Source: Christensenella sp. UBA7102 (lineage in GTDB: Bacteria > Bacillota > Clostridia > Christensenellales > UBA1750). From it: 20,443 bases of DNA. Shown here in pieces: positions 1-8,215 of the stretch. Below the pieces are notes generated by a model. The model was not told the DNA's origin, did no database searches, and was given only the letters and a program-made list of their open reading frames with translations. The position numbers were made by a program, and so were the translations under genes. The number at the start of each line of letters is the position of its first letter. The first letter of the stretch is position 1. Where the stretch lies: positions 1 to 20,443 of the forward strand of contig DKYK01000014.1 in NCBI GenBank assembly GCA_002492415.1, in the 5' to 3' direction.

Positions 1-50
1 AGATGTATTGTAGTCCTACATTTGTAGGAGCCAATGACACGGTTTTCCCC

Positions 51-79
51 TTTACAAAGGCGGAATTTTAGGCTATAAT
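51..79 (+). promoter_or_regulatory. sigma-A promoter for the zinc-ribbon gene and rnpB
   Basis: A -35 TTTACA at 51-56 and a perfect -10 TATAAT at 74-79 are separated by 17 nt. The first start codon with a good ribosome site follows at 136. A small inverted repeat (TCCTAC at 14-19, GTAGGA at 24-29) lies just upstream; it has no T-run and its role is unknown. No separate promoter is visible before rnpB, so this one may serve both. Confidence 0.75.
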
Positions 80-135
80 AACATGTCGGGTTATGTGTAC
101 CCGCAGAAGTATTGATGAAAAACGGAGGCGAGTCC

Positions 136-843
136 ATGCGTCAACTGGACAAGTTGTGGAATTATCAGCAGGCCGACAAGAAGGTGGCGGATTTTGAAAC
201 CGAAATCCGTCAGTTTCCGCTGCGCCAGCAGCTGCTCAAGCTGCGCAACATCGTAGCGGATCAGCAGACGGTCGTGCGCGGCATGGAGAACGACGCCAAT
301 AAGGCGCTGGAGCGCCTGGAAGAGCTGGGCGCACAGCGCGACAAGGCGGCGCAGACCTTTGCCGAAATTCAGCAGAGCCTGCAGGAGGATTCCTTTGAGA
401 ATGCCGCGCAGGTGCGCAAGGTCATCTCCCAGATGAACGAGGCCGTGACCAAGCTCAAGGCCGCCGAAAAAGAACTGAGCAAGATGATCGCGCATTCACA
501 GATGATCGAAAATCGCTATAAGGAGGTGCGCCTCAAGGCCGCCAAAGCCCGCGATGAGTACACGCGCCTGAAGGTCACCTACGATAAGGAGTTTGAAAAG
601 CAGACGGTGCGCCTTGAAGAGCTCAAGAAGGAGCGCGCTGCCATCGGGTCGGATGTGGATCCCGCGTACATGGAACGGTATCGAAATGTCCGCGAGCAGC
701 GCTTCCCCGTGATGGCCACGCTCAATAATGATCAGTGCTCGGGCTGCAACATGTCGCTGCCGTCCGCCATTGCCAAACAGATTGCGGGCAGCGATGAGGT
801 CGTTGAGTGCGAAAACTGCGGCCGCATTCTCTATATGCCGTAA
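136..843 (+). CDS. C4-type zinc-ribbon protein with long coiled coil (DUF164/zf-RING_7 family)
   Basis: The protein has 235 aa. Residues 1 to about 170 are rich in Lys, Glu, Gln and Leu heptads and should form a long antiparallel coiled-coil hairpin. The C-terminus carries a zinc ribbon with two CxxC knuckles, Cys201/Cys204 (CSGC) and Cys225/Cys228 (CENC). This order is typical of the bacterial zinc-ribbon family found in most Firmicutes and Actinobacteria, whose members are thought to bind nucleic acid or nucleotides; the exact role is unsettled. I chose the ATG at 136 because GGAGGCG lies 5 nt upstream; an ATG at 112 in the same frame has no ribosome site. The gene ends 19 nt before the mature rnpB 5' end, so the mRNA and RNase P RNA are probably made as one transcript. 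Family assignment is firm; molecular function is not. Confidence 0.9.
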   Translation: MRQLDKLWNYQQADKKVADFETEIRQFPLRQQLLKLRNIVADQQTVVRGMENDANKALERLEELGAQRDKAAQTFAEIQQSLQEDSFENAAQVRKVISQMNEAVTKLKAAEKELSKMIAHSQMIENRYKEVRLKAAKARDEYTRLKVTYDKEFEKQTVRLEELKKERAAIGSDVDPAYMERYRNVREQRFPVMATLNNDQCSGCNMSLPSAIAKQIAGSDEVVECENCGRILYMP

Positions 844-862
844 CGAAAGGTCAGCATTTTTT

Positions 863-1203
863 GAGTATGCCGGATGGTCGCGCACGAGAGAAACGTGTGA
901 GGAAAGTCCGAGCATCACAGGGCGAGGGTACCGGATAACGTCCGGCGAAGGCGACTTCAGGGATAGTGCAACAGAGAGATACCGCGTAAGGCGCGCAAGC
1001 GTCCCGCAAGGATGGAAAGGCGAGGTAAGAGCTCACCAGCGACATGGCGACTTGTCGGCTATGTAAACCCTACCTGATGCAAGATTGAATGTGGAACACA
1101 TGCGGCGGCCCGTCGCGTTCCCGGGTAATCGCTGGAGCTGTTCGGCAACGGACAGACTAGATAGATGGCCATCTAAGACAGAACTCGGCTTACAGACATG
1201 CTC
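863..1203 (+). ncRNA. rnpB: RNase P RNA, catalytic subunit of RNase P
   Basis: The stretch carries hallmark conserved segments of bacterial RNase P RNA: GAGGAAAGTCCGAGC near the 5' end (about 898-912), the ACAGAGAGATACCGC core near 970-984, and AGACAGAACTCGGCTTACAG near the 3' end. The ends pair to form helix P1 (GAGTATG at 863-869 with CATGCTC at 1197-1203), which fixes the boundaries and gives about 341 nt. The RNA is the ribozyme that trims 5' leaders from pre-tRNAs, together with the RnpA protein. Overlapping open frames on both strands here are spurious. A strong terminator follows directly. Confidence 0.96.
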
Positions 1204-1217
1204 AAAATTTATTTGTA

Positions 1218-1253
1218 CAGCGCGTCCATTGCGATGGGCGCGCTGTTTTTTTT
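1218..1253 (+). terminator. rho-independent terminator of rnpB
   Basis: A 12-bp stem (1218-1229 with 1234-1245, one G-T wobble) is capped by a TGCG tetraloop and followed by eight T residues (1246-1253). It ends the zinc-ribbon/rnpB transcript. Confidence 0.95.
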
Positions 1254-1261
1254 ACATGGAT

Positions 1262-1306
1262 GGCAAAGGGGCCCGCCGGGAGTTGAGTTCCGCGAGCCCC
1301 TTTGCC
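1262..1306. repeat. inverted repeat between rnpB and the DegV gene
   Basis: GGCAAAGGGGC (1262-1272) and GCCCCTTTGCC (1296-1306) form a perfect 11-bp stem around a 23-nt loop. Neither strand has a T-run after the stem, so it is not a classic intrinsic terminator. It lies 34 nt beyond the stop of the minus-strand DegV gene and may act as its 3' stabiliser or weak terminator. Confidence 0.6.
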
Positions 1307-1339
1307 ATGACGGCAGTGGAGAAAATAAATATGAAATAA

Positions 1340-2215
1340 TTACGTTCTTTCGCGTTCGTTGCCCAGGAATACCACGGCCAGCGTGCCGGGACCTGCGTGT
1401 GCGCAGATGGTGGGGCCCACCATCTCGGTGCGGCAGCGGATGCCGGGCACCAGTTCCTCCAAGTATCCCTGGAGCGCCTGCGCATCCTTCAGGCAATCCG
1501 CCTGCAGTATGGACACCACCTGGTCTTGGGGGTCCACGATTTCATCGGCTAAATTCTTAGCCAGCTGCTTTACGGCCTTTTTGCGTCCCTTTACTTTGTC
1601 TACGGAGATCAGCCTGCCGTCGCGGGTGACGGTGAGCATGGGCTTGATGTTCAGCAGCGTACCAAATGCCGCGGTCGTAGCCGAAATGCGTCCGCCGCGC
1701 TTGAGGTACACCAGATCATCCACCGTGAACCAGTAGCGCACATTGTACTTATGCGCCTCCACCCAGGCGGCGACCTCTTCCAGTGGTGCGCCCGCCAGAC
1801 GCATCTTGCCCGCCTCCATCGCCAGATACGCCTCGCCCATGGAGACATTTTGAGTGTCCAGAACGACCAGCTTCCGGTCGGGATACTTATCCGCAAGCTC
1901 GCGCTGCGCCACCAGCGCGCTATTGTAGGTACTCGATAGGCCGGAGGAAAAGCAGAGAAAGAGAATATCCTCTCCCTGCGCAAGATGAGGCTCAAAATAA
2001 CCCGTGTACCGCTCGGGCGTCAGCATCGAGGTGGTGGGCGTCTTGCCCGCACGCATTGCTGCATAAAAGTTGGGGATCACGTCGCCACGCCCCAGATCGG
2101 ACACATGCTCTGCATCGTCCAACTGATAGGGCATGTACGCGATGTGCAGATCGTATCGCTCGACTTCCTCGTAGGGAATATCGCTGTTGGAGTCGGTAAA
2201 GAGTATGTAATTCAT
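1340..2215 (-). CDS. DegV family protein (fatty-acid-binding, FakB-like)
   Basis: The protein has 291 aa, the usual DegV length. Family blocks appear in order: TDSNSDIP near residue 7, PTTSMLTPERY at 60-70, SGLSSTYNSA at 91-100, DTQNVSMGEAYLAMEAG in the middle, the VYLKRGGRIS block, LNIKPML, and a C-terminal GPTICAHAGPGTLAVVFLG. DegV/FakB proteins bind a single fatty acid, and FakB members present it to the kinase FakA for phosphorylation; whether this copy is a FakB cannot be decided here. The start is set by AAGGAGG 7 nt upstream. It is a single-gene unit with its own promoter at 2312-2340 and about 90 nt of GC-rich leader. It is divergent to the sugar operon. Confidence 0.93.
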   Translation of the reverse strand: MNYILFTDSNSDIPYEEVERYDLHIAYMPYQLDDAEHVSDLGRGDVIPNFYAAMRAGKTPTTSMLTPERYTGYFEPHLAQGEDILFLCFSSGLSSTYNSALVAQRELADKYPDRKLVVLDTQNVSMGEAYLAMEAGKMRLAGAPLEEVAAWVEAHKYNVRYWFTVDDLVYLKRGGRISATTAAFGTLLNIKPMLTVTRDGRLISVDKVKGRKKAVKQLAKNLADEIVDPQDQVVSILQADCLKDAQALQGYLEELVPGIRCRTEMVGPTICAHAGPGTLAVVFLGNERERT

Positions 2216-2311
2216 ACCAATCCTCCTTGCTTGGTTCTTTATCTTAAGTCCCGCCTGCGCTGCGGCCGCCGTCACACCTGTCCGCGCGCGGGATGCGGGA
2301 ATCTCAACTCT

Positions 2312-2340
2312 ATTATTCCATAATCGATTCGTCCCGTCAA
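2312..2340 (-). promoter_or_regulatory. promoter of the DegV gene
   Basis: Read on the minus strand, TTGACG (2340-2335) and AATAAT (2317-2312) are separated by 17 nt, a near-consensus sigma-A promoter. It lies about 100 nt upstream of the DegV start. Confidence 0.7.
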
Positions 2341-2380
2341 TGATTCTGATAAAAAAATGGCCCAAATACGCACCTCCATC

Positions 2381-2409
2381 TTTCAAAACGACGTATGCTG
2401 TGTTAAAAT
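2381..2409 (+). promoter_or_regulatory. probable promoter of the six-gene sugar operon
   Basis: A good -10 (TAAAAT, 2404-2409) follows a weak -35 (TTTCAA, 2381-2386) at 17 nt. A poor -35 with a good -10 often means activator dependence, but no operator is evident. Confidence 0.5.
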
Positions 2410-2462
2410 ACAGAGTAGGTTCACAGGGCCTGAACACAATACAAGCAAAGGGGTAAAAAAAC

Positions 2463-3347
2463 ATGGCAGAAATTTGGACCCTCGCATCCGATCGGCTGAG
2501 CATCGACGTGGTCAAACCCGGCAGTGAAATTTACGGCAGGACGCGCTTTAACTGGAATTGCTTCATCAATCGCATCACGCTGGACGGCACGGTGCAGTTC
2601 GCCGAGCCTGAGCAGCGCGATCCGAATGTCGGCACCAGTTATGGCGCCGGTCTGTGCTCCGAGTATCACCATTATGACGCCATTGAATCCGCACGCGTGG
2701 GCGAGGAATATCCCCGCCTGGGCAACGGCTACCTGGTCAAGCAAGACCATCCCTTCCAGTTCATGATCAACGAGCCCTGCCGGCCGTTCCCCACCATTTG
2801 GGAGGTCAAGTCCGATTCTATTACCTTTACCACGGATGTCGCGCTGTGCCAGGGCTTTGCCGCGCGCGAGGTCAAGACCGTCAAGGTGGAGGGGAACACC
2901 ATCTCCATCCACACCAAGCTGACCAACCTGGGCAAGCGCGCCATCGTCGCGCAGGAGTATAACCACAATTTCCTGTCGCTGGGCGGTGAGCCCATCTCGC
3001 CCGATTATACCATGCACCTGCCCGGTTTTGCCAATCTGAGCGGCGGAAAGGTTATGGGCGACAACATCTACGGCGATGATGAGCAGCAGTGCCTCAAGCT
3101 CCGTCGCGTGCCCGAAACCGCCTATATGACCTTCCTGGACACAGTAAAGCCTGAGTTTGCCCCCTATTCTTATAAGCTGACCAGCGCCAACTCCACCCTC
3201 TCGCTGATGGAGAAGGATGACTTCATCCCTGTTCGCGCTGTGGTTTGGGGCGTGGGCCATACGATGTGCTTTGAGGGCTTTGTGCAGATCGACATCAAGC
3301 CCGGCGAGTCTCAGGAGTGGACGCGCACCTGGACGTTCGAGCGCTGA
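2463..3347 (+). CDS. galactose-mutarotase-like (aldose 1-epimerase superfamily) protein
   Basis: The protein has 294 aa, is cytoplasmic, and is predicted to be almost all beta strand. It resembles carbohydrate-binding beta-sandwich proteins of the aldose-1-epimerase fold. The GAGLCSEYHH segment (61-70) and the EYNHNF segment (165-170) resemble the substrate-pocket blocks of mutarotase-like proteins, where His and Glu residues interconvert sugar anomers. Similarity is at superfamily level only and I cannot confirm catalysis. AAAGGGG lies 9 nt before the ATG. It is the first gene of a six-gene operon, with a 35-nt gap to the esterase gene. The context points to sugar binding or anomer conversion, but the true substrate is unknown. 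Confidence 0.7.
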   Translation: MAEIWTLASDRLSIDVVKPGSEIYGRTRFNWNCFINRITLDGTVQFAEPEQRDPNVGTSYGAGLCSEYHHYDAIESARVGEEYPRLGNGYLVKQDHPFQFMINEPCRPFPTIWEVKSDSITFTTDVALCQGFAAREVKTVKVEGNTISIHTKLTNLGKRAIVAQEYNHNFLSLGGEPISPDYTMHLPGFANLSGGKVMGDNIYGDDEQQCLKLRRVPETAYMTFLDTVKPEFAPYSYKLTSANSTLSLMEKDDFIPVRAVVWGVGHTMCFEGFVQIDIKPGESQEWTRTWTFER

Positions 3348-3382
3348 ATCCATAAGGAATCTGATTTTCGGAGGTAAATGAT

Positions 3383-4351
3383 ATGCCCATTGTCGATATG
3401 CCGGTCAAAGAGTTGGAAGGTTATCTGGGTTCCAGCCCCAAGCCCGCCGATTTTGATGCCTACTGGGAAAAAGCACTCGCCGATCTGGATGCACAAGATC
3501 TCAACGTGCAGTTTGTACCGGCTGATTTCCATACCGCAAATGCAGAGTTTTACGACCTGTTTTTTACGGGTGTAGGCGGATCACGCATCCACGCCAAGTT
3601 TGTCAAGCCCAGGAAAATCGAAGGCAAGTGCCCCGCGGTCCTGCAATTCCACGGTTACACCGGCGATTGCGGCGATTGGTCCTCCAAGCTGAACTACGTG
3701 AGCGAAGGCTTTGTCGTCGCCGCGCTGGACTGCCGAGGTCAGGGCGGCATTTCCGAGGATCAGGCCAGCGTGCGCGGCACCACCTACCACGGCATGATCA
3801 TCCGCGGCCTGGACGATCCGGACCCCGAAAAGCTGCACTACCGGAACGTCTACTTGGACACCGTTGCGCTTGCCCGCATTGTGATGGCGCTTCCTTATGT
3901 CGATGAGACCCGTGTCGGCGCGATGGGCGGCTCGCAGGGCGGCGGCCTGACCATGGCTTGCATCGGCTTGGAACCTCGCATCAACCGTGCCGCGCCTGTC
4001 TATCCTTTCCTGTCCGACTACAAGCGCGTCTGGGATATGGATTTGGATCAGAAGGCATACGAGGAGCTGCGCAGTTTCTTCCGCCATCACGATCCCCGCC
4101 ATGAGCGCGAGGACGCCATCTTTGAAAAACTGGGCTATATCGATGTTGCAAACCTTGCGCCCCGTGTAAAGGCCACAGTCAAGATGGCCACGGGCCTGAT
4201 GGACGACGTCTGCCCGCCCTCGACGCAGTACGCCGCTTATAACCGGCTCACCTGTGAAAAGACCCACGTGCTCTATCCCGATTTCGGCCATGAATACCTG
4301 CCTGGTTTTGACGACATCACCTTCCAGTTCATGCTGGAGATGAAGAAGTAA
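3383..4351 (+). CDS. CE7 family acetyl esterase (acetylxylan esterase / cephalosporin-C deacetylase)
   Basis: This 322-aa alpha/beta hydrolase matches the CE7 family in length and motifs. The nucleophile elbow GGSQGG places Ser184, GLMDDVCPPST places Asp274 and FGHE places His303. HGYTG (Tyr92) and Gln185 form the expected oxyanion site, and the family signature RGQGG is at 118-122. CE7 enzymes remove acetyl groups from short acetylated xylo-oligosaccharides and related sugars inside the cell, and form hexamers. No signal peptide is present, in agreement with an intracellular role. GGAGGT precedes the ATG by 8 nt. The operon implies that the incoming sugar is acetylated. Confidence 0.95.
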   Translation: MPIVDMPVKELEGYLGSSPKPADFDAYWEKALADLDAQDLNVQFVPADFHTANAEFYDLFFTGVGGSRIHAKFVKPRKIEGKCPAVLQFHGYTGDCGDWSSKLNYVSEGFVVAALDCRGQGGISEDQASVRGTTYHGMIIRGLDDPDPEKLHYRNVYLDTVALARIVMALPYVDETRVGAMGGSQGGGLTMACIGLEPRINRAAPVYPFLSDYKRVWDMDLDQKAYEELRSFFRHHDPRHEREDAIFEKLGYIDVANLAPRVKATVKMATGLMDDVCPPSTQYAAYNRLTCEKTHVLYPDFGHEYLPGFDDITFQFMLEMKK

Positions 4352-4364
4352 AGGGGAGAACGCA

Positions 4365-5216
4365 ATGGCGAAATTTATACTCACCGGCTTTGCCGACGAG
4401 ATTGATCCCGCCCTCTCCATCCAGATGGACGTGCTCGACCGCCTGGACATTCACTGCATCGAGACGCGGGGCATCGACGGCAAAAACATCTCCGAATATA
4501 CGCCGCAAGAGGCCAAAGCCATCCATGCACGCCTTGCGGATCGCGGCTTTGCCGTCTCTGCGCTGGGTTCGCCCATCGGCAAAATCGGAATCAACGATCC
4601 CTTTGCCCCGCACCTGGATGCCTTCCGCCGCCTCATCGATGTCGCGCATGAGTTGGACACGCGCTATATCCGCATGTTCTCCTTCTTTACGCCGCAGGGC
4701 GAAGACCCTGCGGTTTACCGCGACGAAGTGATGCAGCGCCTCTCTGCGCTCGTCGAAGCCAATCGCGGCAGCGGCGTCACACTGCTGCACGAAAATGAAA
4801 AAGCCATCTATGGCGATACGCCCGAACGATGCCTGGACATCCTCAAGGTCTTTGATGGCGACATCCTGTGCACCTATGATCCGTCCAACTTTGTGCAGTG
4901 CGGCGCGGACAATGCGCGGGCCTACGCGATGCTTGCACCCTACATTCGGTATCTGCATGTCAAGGATTCCGTCTACGTTTGCAATTCTGAGCGCATCGAT
5001 CATGGCTTTGAGAACGTCTCCGACGCTCATCGGCCCGCCGGTCAGGGTGATGGCAAGGTGGAATGGATTCTGTCGCAGCTCGTGCAGGCGGGCTTTGAGG
5101 GCTTTGCTTCCATCGAGCCCCATCTGTCCAATAACCCCAACGTCCCCGGCACCGGCGCGGACAAGTTCACCGTCGCCACGTCCGCATTGCGGGGACTGCT
5201 CGCCAAAGTGCTGTAA
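4365..5216 (+). CDS. sugar phosphate isomerase/epimerase, xylose-isomerase-like TIM barrel (AP endonuclease 2 superfamily)
   Basis: The protein has 283 aa, usual for this family. The four metal ligands expected of the family are visible: Glu143 (LLHENEK), Asp172 (YDPSNF), His198 (LHVKD) and Glu251 (SIEPH). The GQGDGKVEW loop (227-235) is also typical. Such proteins are metal-dependent keto-sugar epimerases, isomerases or inosose dehydratase-like enzymes; the substrate cannot be read from sequence. The start has AGGGGAGA 6 nt upstream and lies 13 nt after the esterase stop, so translation is probably coupled. Together with the Gfo/Idh dehydrogenase two genes downstream it forms a common pair in inositol, uronate and rare-sugar pathways. 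Confidence 0.9.
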   Translation: MAKFILTGFADEIDPALSIQMDVLDRLDIHCIETRGIDGKNISEYTPQEAKAIHARLADRGFAVSALGSPIGKIGINDPFAPHLDAFRRLIDVAHELDTRYIRMFSFFTPQGEDPAVYRDEVMQRLSALVEANRGSGVTLLHENEKAIYGDTPERCLDILKVFDGDILCTYDPSNFVQCGADNARAYAMLAPYIRYLHVKDSVYVCNSERIDHGFENVSDAHRPAGQGDGKVEWILSQLVQAGFEGFASIEPHLSNNPNVPGTGADKFTVATSALRGLLAKVL

Positions 5217-5231
5217 TACGGGAGGAACCAT

Positions 5232-5975
5232 ATGCCCCGATACGTTGCTTACGACAAAAACGACGCGCATACATACGCGCTGGGCGTATTTCCGTCCATG
5301 GAATTGCTCGACGCGCACCCCGAGGCTGTGCGCTGCCTGCTTGTCTCGCCCGCAGGCTATAAAAACGCCGGCGTCACCAAGCTCATCGAACGTTGTCGAG
5401 CGCTCGGGGTGCGGGTGGAGGAGGCTCCCCGCACGGTAGAGCGCCTGTCGGGCAAGGAAAACGCCTGGGCGGTCACAGTGCTGAGCAAGTATGAGAGTCC
5501 ATTGAACCCAGCCGCCAACCATGTCGTGCTCCACAATCCATCCGACGTGGGCAACGTGGGCACGATTCTGCGCAGCGCGCTGGGCTTTGGGTATGAGAAT
5601 GTGGCCATCATTCGCCCCGGCGTGGATCCCTTCGATCCGCGCGTGCTCCGCGCATCCATGGGCGCGGCCTTTCATCTCAACATCGTGCGCTACGACACCT
5701 TTGACGACTATCTGTCCGCAGCGGGGGAACGGGAGTATTATCTCTTCCGTCTGCGCAATGCCCAGCCGCTCACCGATCAGGGTCTGCGTACCCGTGCGCC
5801 GTTTTCTCTGGTGTTCGGCAACGAGGCATCCGGTCTGCCGCCGGAGTTGGAGAGCTTTGGCAGCGGCGTCATCATCGCACACAACCACAGGATTGACAGC
5901 TTGAACCTCGCCGTGGCGGCGGGCATCGGCCTGCACGCCTTCTCCCATGCAGATTCAAAAAAAGAGGGGAAATAA
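5232..5975 (+). CDS. SpoU/TrmH family RNA 2'-O-methyltransferase
   Basis: The protein has 247 aa. The C-terminal half shows all three SPOUT knot motifs: motif 1 NPSDVGNVGTILRSA (102-116, with Asn102 and catalytic-type Arg114), motif 2 LVFGNEASGLP (193-203), and motif 3 IDSLNLAVAAGI (221-232). The first about 95 residues form a small N-terminal domain that probably helps bind RNA. Members methylate ribose 2'-OH groups in tRNA or rRNA using SAM. This one is unlike its neighbours in function, yet its GGGAGG ribosome site, 15-nt upstream gap and 1-nt downstream gap put it firmly inside the sugar operon. The RNA target is unknown. Confidence 0.92.
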   Translation: MPRYVAYDKNDAHTYALGVFPSMELLDAHPEAVRCLLVSPAGYKNAGVTKLIERCRALGVRVEEAPRTVERLSGKENAWAVTVLSKYESPLNPAANHVVLHNPSDVGNVGTILRSALGFGYENVAIIRPGVDPFDPRVLRASMGAAFHLNIVRYDTFDDYLSAAGEREYYLFRLRNAQPLTDQGLRTRAPFSLVFGNEASGLPPELESFGSGVIIAHNHRIDSLNLAVAAGIGLHAFSHADSKKEGK

Positions 5976-5976
5976 C

Positions 5977-6975
5977 ATGGCAAAGATTCGCGTCGCGCTC
6001 ATTGGCTGCGGAGGCATTTCCAAGGTGCATCTGGAAGCCCTGAGCCACATGGAAAACGTCCAGCTTGTCTCCGTTGCAGACATTCGGGCGGATCGCGCAA
6101 AGGCCCGCGCCGAGCAGTACGGCTGCGCGTACACTACCGATTGGCAGGAGTACCTCTCCCGCGACGACATCGACGTCGTCCACATCTGCACGCCGCACTA
6201 CCTGCACGCGCCCATGGCCATCGCGCTGCTCGATTCTGGTAAGCGTGTGCTCACCGAAAAGCCTATGGCCAGCGAGGTTGCCGACGCGGAGGAGATGATC
6301 CGCCACGCCGACGGCCGCCTCGCCGTTGTGTTCCAGAATCGATACAATGAGGCGTCCCAGTATATCCGCCAGGCCATAGAGGACGGTCGCTATGGTAAGC
6401 TTTTGTCTATGCGCGCTGCGGTCAACTGGCACCGCACGCCCGAGTATTATACCGAGAGCGGCTGGCGCGGCTTCTACAAGACCGAAGGCGGCGGCGTGCT
6501 CATCAATCAGGCCATCCATACGCTGGACCTGATGCTCTACTTCGCTGGCAAACCCGCTTCCGTGCGCGGTCACGTCTCCACCGATCTGCTCTATGACACC
6601 ATCGAAGTAGAGGACACCGCCTGCGGCCTGATCCGCTTTGAATCCGGTCTGCTTGCCAATTTCTACTGCACCACCACCTTTGGTATTGACCGGCCGGTGG
6701 AGCTGGAGTTGGTGTTCGAGCGCGCCGTGCTCAAGACCGACGCAGAGACGCTGCACGTGACGCAGAACGGCTCCACCCAGCTCGTCTGCACCTCCGCCGC
6801 TTCGGGGGAAAAAGCCTACTGGGGCACCACGCACGAAGTGTTGCTGCGCGATTTTTACAGGTCCGTGGAGGAGGGTCGCCCCTTCTGGATCGACGGGGAG
6901 AGCGCGCTGCCCGTGCTCAAGCTGCTCAAGGGCGTTTATGAGTCCAGCCGCGTCGGCGCCGAAGTGCAGCTGTAA
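5977..6975 (+). CDS. Gfo/Idh/MocA family NAD(P)-dependent oxidoreductase
   Basis: The protein has 332 aa. An N-terminal Rossmann fold begins VALIGCGGISKVHLEAL (6-22), with the conserved CTPHYLHA strand and the EKP signature (94-96). The C-terminal substrate domain contains GGGVLINQAIHTLDLM (171-186), where His181 and Asp184 lie at the usual catalytic position. Family members oxidise or reduce sugars, inositols or their derivatives at a ring hydroxyl. The ATG at 5977 is 1 nt after the TrmH-like stop and has AGAGGGG 6 nt upstream; an ATG at 5947 in frame lies inside the previous gene without a ribosome site. The substrate is likely the same sugar handled by the epimerase. Confidence 0.94.
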   Translation: MAKIRVALIGCGGISKVHLEALSHMENVQLVSVADIRADRAKARAEQYGCAYTTDWQEYLSRDDIDVVHICTPHYLHAPMAIALLDSGKRVLTEKPMASEVADAEEMIRHADGRLAVVFQNRYNEASQYIRQAIEDGRYGKLLSMRAAVNWHRTPEYYTESGWRGFYKTEGGGVLINQAIHTLDLMLYFAGKPASVRGHVSTDLLYDTIEVEDTACGLIRFESGLLANFYCTTTFGIDRPVELELVFERAVLKTDAETLHVTQNGSTQLVCTSAASGEKAYWGTTHEVLLRDFYRSVEEGRPFWIDGESALPVLKLLKGVYESSRVGAEVQL

Positions 6976-7012
6976 CTGCAAATTCAGCAAAAACAGGAGG
7001 ATTTCTTTTACC

Positions 7013-8185
7013 ATGAAGGATTTTACGTTCTGTGCTCCTACGCGCGCCATCTTTGGCCGCGATACTGAATTGACCGTGGGCCGTGAGCTCAAGGCGGCCG
7101 GAGCTACCCGGGTGCTGATGCAGTACGGCGGTGGCTCCATCAAAAAGAGTGGTCTGTATGACAGGGTCGTCGGTGCAATCCGCGCCGAGGGCATCGAGCT
7201 TTACGAGCTGGGCGGCGTTCAGCCCAATCCGCATCTCTCCCTCGTGCACACTGCCATCGATCTTGTGCGCGAAAAGGGCATCGACTTTCTGCTCGCCGTC
7301 GGCGGCGGTTCCGTCATCGATTCCACGAAGGCGACGGCTGTAGGCGCCTGCTATGACGGCGACGTCTGGGATTTTTATTGCGGCAAGGCAACGCCCGAAA
7401 AATCCCTGCCCGTCGCGGTGATTCTGACCATCCCCGCCGCGGGTTCCGAGGGCTCCAATTCCTCCGTCATCACCAAAGAGGACGGCTGGATCAAGCGCGG
7501 CCTGGGCTGCGAACTGTATCGGCCGGTATTCGCCATCTACAATCCCGAACTGACCTATTCGCTGCCCGCCTATCAGACGGCCGCCGGCGCGTCGGATATC
7601 ATGGCGCACATCATGGAGCGCTACTTCACCAACGAGCCCGATGTCGATATGACCGACCGCCTGTGCGAGAGCGTGCTCAAGACCATCATCAAGCAGGCGC
7701 CCGTCGCGGTCAAGGACCCCACCAACTATGCCGCCCGAGCCGAGATGATGTGGGCCTCCACTGTCGCGCACAATGACTTCCTTTCCTGCTTCCGCGTCGG
7801 CGACTGGTCCAGCCACCAGCTTTCCCATGAGCTGTCCGCGCTCTACGATTCCACCCATGGCGCCGCGCTCGCTGTCGCGTTCCCCGCGTGGATGACCTAT
7901 GTCTACCAGCACGACGTGACGCGCTTTGCCCGCTTTGCTGTGGAGGTCATGGGCTGTGAGATGGACTTCTTCCATCCCGAAAACACGGCTCTTGCCGGCA
8001 TTGCCGCGTTGCGCTCTTTCTTTAACTCCATTGGTATGCCCACCACGCTCTCCGAGCTGGGTGTCCCGGACGATCAGCTGCCGCTGCTTGCCGCTAAGGT
8101 GAAGCGCGGCCCCGACGGCACTACCGGTCAGTTCGTCAAGCTCACCGAGGAGGACTGTCTCAAGATCTATCAGCTGATGAGATAA
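7013..8185 (+). CDS. iron-containing alcohol dehydrogenase (butanol-dehydrogenase/YqhD-like)
   Basis: The protein has 390 aa and is a group III, metal-dependent alcohol dehydrogenase. The dinucleotide-binding GGGS (97-100) is followed by VIDSTKA. The metal ligands are all present: Asp195 and His199 in GASDIMAHIME, His268 in SSHQLSHELSA, and His282 in YDSTHGAA. This layout matches YqhD and the clostridial butanol dehydrogenases, which reduce aldehydes with NAD(P)H. The start follows CAGGAGG by 12 nt; an in-frame ATG at 6938 lies in the preceding gene. It is the last operon gene, 37 nt after the oxidoreductase. It probably reduces an aldehyde or ketone made from the sugar, or recycles cofactor. 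Confidence 0.94.
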   Translation: MKDFTFCAPTRAIFGRDTELTVGRELKAAGATRVLMQYGGGSIKKSGLYDRVVGAIRAEGIELYELGGVQPNPHLSLVHTAIDLVREKGIDFLLAVGGGSVIDSTKATAVGACYDGDVWDFYCGKATPEKSLPVAVILTIPAAGSEGSNSSVITKEDGWIKRGLGCELYRPVFAIYNPELTYSLPAYQTAAGASDIMAHIMERYFTNEPDVDMTDRLCESVLKTIIKQAPVAVKDPTNYAARAEMMWASTVAHNDFLSCFRVGDWSSHQLSHELSALYDSTHGAALAVAFPAWMTYVYQHDVTRFARFAVEVMGCEMDFFHPENTALAGIAALRSFFNSIGMPTTLSELGVPDDQLPLLAAKVKRGPDGTTGQFVKLTEEDCLKIYQLMR

Positions 8186-8215
8186 TGGAATGTGTCTCTA
8201 TCCCTATATAGAAAG

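Noticed and set aside
728..1066. Open frames on both strands across the rnpB gene
   Set aside because: The conserved RNase P RNA blocks and P1 pairing explain the sequence; the frames have no ribosome sites.
4329..7194. Very long minus-strand open frames (over 400 codons) opposite the sugar operon
   Set aside because: They mirror the GC-ending codon bias of the plus-strand genes, have no ribosome sites or motifs, and overlap well-identified enzymes.
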